From: an uncultured Ruminococcus sp.
Lineage (GTDB): Bacteria; Bacillota; Clostridia; Oscillospirales; Ruminococcaceae
Reading direction: 5' to 3'
Assembly: GCA_947175975.1 (NCBI GenBank)
Contig: CAMWOX010000063.1
Span: 1 to 8,330, forward strand
DNA: 8,330 nt
Both the position numbers and the translations under genes were made by a program. Every line of letters begins with the position of its first letter. The stretch's first letter is position 1. The notes beneath the pieces were generated by a model. It saw only the letters and a program-made list of their open reading frames with translations. It made no database searches and was not told where the DNA came from. This document shows, one piece after another, positions 6,500 through 8,330 of the stretch.

Positions 6500-7584
6500 C
6501 CTGTTTCTATGGCTTTTTTCAGTAAAATTTGATTGCCGGCATTCATGCTTCCGAAATGTTTTACAGTACAGATCACAGAATTGCAATTCTGCATGATCTC
6601 CAATGCTTGGTTGATTGTTAAGTCTGAAATTGGTTCAAAATCCTGTTCTGTGATGACTTGCATGGCTAAAGCACTGGCTGACGGATAATCCAGATCATGA
6701 AGATGCAGAACACCTGCCGCAAACGGAATGTGCTTTCTCTGCAATTGATGATAAACCGGAATGCCCGAACCTGCACCGCCGATGACAAAAATTTCAGGTT
6801 TTCCCTCCGGTCTGGCTAATTCTGGTGATCCGGTTAGGACGGAATAGCTCCCGGATTGGATCTGATACAGATCCTGGATATTCTGATCCGTGAAAATTTC
6901 TTCCGGTGTGCCGATCCGGCAAGCATCTCCGGATACGCACAGAATCCGGTCGGAGACTTTCTGGGCAAGATCCAGTTCATGCAGAGACAGCATCACAGCA
7001 ATCTGTTTTTCCCTGGTTAATTTCTGGATCAGAGCTAATAATTCTAATTTATGTTTCAGATCCAGAAATGAAGTCGGTTCATCCAATAATAACACTTCTG
7101 GTTCCTGACAGACGGCACGTGCGAGCATGATTCTTTGTCTTTGTCCGTCACTGATTTTGTCAAATGCCGCCTGCCGAAATTCGAGCGCATGGACTAATTC
7201 CAGTGCCTCTTGTATTTTTTCCCGATCCTGTGCAGATAAAATCCCCAGTCTGCCTGTATACGGATAACGTCCGGAGGCAACGACGTCTTCGCAGGTCATC
7301 AATTCCGGATCAATTCGCTGTGTCAGAAAAACAGATAATTCCCGGGCAAGTGCTTTTTCCGGGATTTTCTGCAAATTTATTTGGTTCAAATACATCACAC
7401 CGGAAATAGTTCGGAGCTGTTTGGCGATTGTTTTCAGGATGGTGGATTTTCCTGCGCCGTTTGCACCAATTAGTGTCAGAATTTCTCCGGCATGTAGTTC
7501 AAAAGAGAGATTTTTCAGGATGATTTTTTTCCCATAGCCAAAATTCACATGCTGTGCCTGTAATTTGATCTGATTTTGATTCAT
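6481..7584 (-). CDS. FecE/BtuD-type ABC ATPase with extra C-terminal domain
   Basis: This is the cytoplasmic ATPase of a binding-protein-dependent importer for iron-siderophore, heme or cobalamin. The N-terminal ATPase domain (about 1-255) has Walker A GANGAGKST (40-48), Q-loop Gln89 (VFLTQR), a FecE-type signature ISDGQRQRIMLARA (144-157, Asp replacing the first Gly of SGGQ), Walker B VLLLDEPT with Glu169, and His202 (LSLHELDLA). FecE/FepC proteins are normally about 255-275 residues. This one has 367, with an added domain (about 262-367) that opens with a glycine-rich FVIGGAGSG motif and looks Rossmann-like. A similar appendage occurs, as I recall, on archaeal and some clostridial BtuD-like ATPases. 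Its start overlaps the permease stop by 4 bp, with GAGAAAGG on the minus strand as a weak ribosome-binding site. The substrate is not decidable here because the binding protein gene is outside the window. Confidence 0.92.
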   Translation of the reverse strand: MNQNQIKLQAQHVNFGYGKKIILKNLSFELHAGEILTLIGANGAGKSTILKTIAKQLRTISGVMYLNQINLQKIPEKALARELSVFLTQRIDPELMTCEDVVASGRYPYTGRLGILSAQDREKIQEALELVHALEFRQAAFDKISDGQRQRIMLARAVCQEPEVLLLDEPTSFLDLKHKLELLALIQKLTREKQIAVMLSLHELDLAQKVSDRILCVSGDACRIGTPEEIFTDQNIQDLYQIQSGSYSVLTGSPELARPEGKPEIFVIGGAGSGIPVYHQLQRKHIPFAAGVLHLHDLDYPSASALAMQVITEQDFEPISDLTINQALEIMQNCNSVICTVKHFGSMNAGNQILLKKAIETGKLTEI

Positions 7585-8330
7585 AGATTTTTGCCTTTCT
7601 CTCTGTGCAACATGATCCAGATGACGACAGGTGCGCCGAATAATGCTGTCACTGTGCTGATGCTCAGCTCCGTCGGTGCAAATAGATTCCTGGCTAATAA
7701 ATCACAAAACAGGCAGAAAACAGCACCGCCCAGGAACGCCCCTGGCAGGATGATGCCCGGTTGTGCCGTGCCGAATAATTTCTTGACAAGATGCGGCACA
7801 GCAATTCCAACAAACGAAACAGGTCCTGCAAATGCTGTGACACAGGCAGATAACAAACTGGAAATTAGGATCAATGCAAGCCGGAATAATTTAATATTCA
7901 CGCCCATATTTTGTGCGTATTCTTCCCCGAACTGATAGGCATACATCGGTTTGGCGAGAAAAATCACCGGAATCAGCAAACACAGAAGAATCCCTGCAAT
8001 CACATGAATATCCTGCCAGTCTGTCCCGGAGAATGTTCCCATTGACCAGTTATGCAGATTGACAATATTTTCATCGTTCGCAAAGTTAATTAACAGATCC
8101 GTCAGGGCAGAGCAGATATAGCCGATCATGATACCGCTGATCACGAGCATTGCCATGTTCCGGACTTTTCCGGAAACAGCAAGCACAAATCCCATGGAAA
8201 GCAAAGATCCTAAAAATGCTGCACCGACCATTAGACCAGAAGAAAGATAGACGTTATTCTGGAGACAGAAAATCATCAGACATGCAACAGCAAGTTTTGC
8301 ACTGGAAGAGATCCCGAGTACAAATGGACC
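7581..8330 (-). CDS. FecCD-family ABC importer permease, N-terminus outside window (partial)
   Basis: This is the membrane channel of the same importer as the following ATPase. The frame stays open to the right edge, giving 249 visible residues of the 330-350 usual for the family. An ATG at 8276 is internal, because the residues before it (GPFVLGISSSAKLA) are the conserved FecCD PxxLGIxxGA-type motif. Other family landmarks are WSMGTFSGTDW (95-105), GEEYAQNMGVN (135-145), the ATPase-coupling region AGPVSFVGIAVPHLVKKLFG (168-187), GAFLGG (197-202) and a C-terminal TALFGAPVVIWIML helix. About seven hydrophobic helices remain. It is translationally coupled to the ATPase by an ATGA overlap. The order permease then ATPase is the usual one; the substrate-binding lipoprotein and the promoter would be expected to the right of the window. 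Iron-siderophore, heme and corrinoid transport are all possible. Confidence 0.93.
   Translation of the reverse strand, partial: GPFVLGISSSAKLAVACLMIFCLQNNVYLSSGLMVGAAFLGSLLSMGFVLAVSGKVRNMAMLVISGIMIGYICSALTDLLINFANDENIVNLHNWSMGTFSGTDWQDIHVIAGILLCLLIPVIFLAKPMYAYQFGEEYAQNMGVNIKLFRLALILISSLLSACVTAFAGPVSFVGIAVPHLVKKLFGTAQPGIILPGAFLGGAVFCLFCDLLARNLFAPTELSISTVTALFGAPVVIWIMLHREKGKNL

Noticed and set aside
6858..6874. Inverted repeat GGATCTG-ATA-CAGATCC in the importer ATPase gene
   Set aside because: It is short, lies in well-conserved coding sequence, has no T tract and no relation to a gene boundary; probably chance.
6484..8276. Several plus-strand open frames within the importer genes (such as 6890-7130 and 7576-7935)
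   Set aside because: They are antisense to clear FecE and FecCD coding sequence with full motif sets and show no recognisable protein family.

Overview
The window looks like chromosomal DNA of a Gram-positive Clostridia bacterium, most likely an Oscillospiraceae/Ruminococcus-type gut Firmicute. This rests on moderately AT-rich DNA with purine-rich Shine-Dalgarno sites, the style of the surface proteins (Thr/Glu/Pro-rich linkers), the VanR-like regulator with a very large multi-spanning histidine kinase, and a BcrAB-like transporter. The genus is inference; no rRNA or other phylogenetic marker is present. No tRNA, CRISPR array or mobile element was seen, and there is no gene-free stretch longer than about 145 bases.

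Layout, left to right. (1) Positions 1-1067, plus strand: the 3' part of a transglutaminase-like cysteine-protease-fold protein. Its reading frame runs off the left edge through a Pro/Thr/Lys/Glu linker. It is closed by a strong intrinsic terminator (1079-1108). (2) Positions 1113-5622 and on to 6443, plus strand: a sigma-A-type promoter overlapped by CTTAA direct repeats, then a compact operon of four genes. These are an OmpR/PhoB-family response regulator, an 899-residue histidine kinase with about six membrane segments and a large external sensor, a BcrA-like ABC ATPase, and a six-helix ABC-2 permease. Regulator and kinase overlap by 4 bp, ATPase and permease overlap by 4 bp, and only 41 bp separate the two pairs. 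(3) A 13-bp perfect hairpin (6465-6497) lies between convergent genes and probably terminates both. (4) Positions 8330-6481, minus strand: a FecCD-type permease (N-terminus off the right edge) overlapping by 4 bp a FecE/BtuD-type ATPase that carries an extra C-terminal domain of about 105 residues. Together they are the inner-membrane half of an iron-siderophore, heme or cobalamin importer.

How the parts probably work together. The kinase senses something outside the cell with its large linker-bearing domain. The regulator then activates its own promoter through the CTTAA repeats, raising the BcrAB-like transporter that follows, as in peptide-antibiotic or bacteriocin detoxification modules. 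That function is inferred from gene order and family. The importer on the right is convergent and functionally separate. The points most worth a second look are the C-terminal domain of the importer ATPase, the long external insert and diverged ATP-binding motif of the kinase, the operator repeats, and a linker motif shared by the transglutaminase protein and the kinase.
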